Assembly (NCBI RefSeq): GCF_014637085.1
Contig: NZ_BMEU01000002.1
Span: 62,001 to 126,000, forward strand
Source of the DNA: Comamonas phosphati
GTDB taxonomy: Bacteria; Pseudomonadota; Gammaproteobacteria; Burkholderiales; Burkholderiaceae_C
DNA length: 64,000 nucleotides
Reading direction: 5' to 3'
Both the position numbers and the translations under genes were made by a program. Below the pieces are notes generated by a model, which did no database searches, was not told the origin of the DNA, and worked only from the letters and a program-made list of their open reading frames with translations. The stretch's first letter is position 1. Every line of letters starts with the position of its first letter. Positions 63,870 to 64,000 of the stretch are shown here, piece after piece.

Positions 63870-63985
63870 AATCAAAGCAGCTGGCGCTTTATTCTCAAGA
63901 AATTCAGCAGGTTTTCATCTCAAGATCAAGAAAAGGCAGGCGCATGACGCTTTCTTTTTCATAGCATCCAATGCGGATACCCTAG
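63868..63985 (+). repeat. Degenerate ATAGC-type intergenic element at the window end
   Basis: Directly after the CorC-type stop: GAAATCAAAGCAGCTGGCGC then TTTATTCTCAAGAAATTCAG. The far side (GACGCTTTCTTTTTCATAGC) may be the opposite arm. AGCAGCTGGCGCTT matches the arm at 7804-7896. No gene is seen in the last 130 bases. Confidence 0.45.
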
Positions 63986-64000
63986 CCGTGCGCGACCTGC

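Overview
This window reads as a chromosomal segment of a betaproteobacterium of the family Comamonadaceae (Comamonas/Delftia type). The base composition is high in G+C. The gene blocks are ones I know from Burkholderiales: PHP-YciO-M50-trpS, TPR-lolB-ispE-tRNA(Gln)-prs-rplY-pth, hemA-prfA-prmC-grxD, and DUF3683-HIT-DUF971-ubiE-Tim44-ubiJ-ubiB. There is also a Bug-type (TctC) solute receptor plus the remains of a second. The genus is an inference; no rRNA gene is present.

Layout. 1-5.2 kb: end of a PHP phosphatase, a YciO-like protein, a chemoreceptor, an M50 protease and trpS. 5.2-10.3 kb: a three-gene sensory block (OmpR-type regulator, LysM/FecR periplasmic protein, CHASE2 histidine kinase). 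10.3-16.4 kb: two tRNAs, hrcA, nadK, recN, rapZ, mutY. 16.4-25.6 kb: a dynamin-like GTPase, mutM, then the outer-membrane lipoprotein, isoprenoid, PRPP and translation cluster. 25.6-32.6 kb: a ferredoxin, a complete peptide-type ABC importer, and a LysE exporter. 32.7-34.9 kb: folE, an EEP-family hydrolase and nudB. 35-48.6 kb: a long minus-strand series from the DUF3683 flavoprotein through ubiquinone genes to aspS. 48.6-54.2 kb: the ugpBAECQ glycerol-3-phosphate/glycerophosphodiester operon with a candidate operator. 54.2-57.8 kb: a decayed Bug receptor, an N-formylglutamate amidohydrolase/Bug receptor pair with a divergent LysR regulator, and a small membrane protein. 57.8-64 kb: hemA, prfA, prmC, grxD, an RNase H-like protein and a CorC-type protein.

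The coding content is mostly housekeeping. I see no phage, insertion sequence, CRISPR array or defence island. The least explained signal lies between genes. One repeat family (five copies plus one truncated) forms a hairpin with a compensatory base-pair change and usually starts directly after a stop codon. A second family is built on AGAACGTGTTCA and includes a perfect 19-bp inverted repeat. A third is a degenerate palindromic element near ATAGCTGYTGGCGCTTG. There is also an 84/85-bp tandem duplication.

Other points of interest are the regulator/LysM-FecR/CHASE2 kinase block, a TrpS with an extra C-terminal DUF1508-like domain, a dynamin-like GTPase four bases from mutY, and a RecN with a long basic repeat tail.
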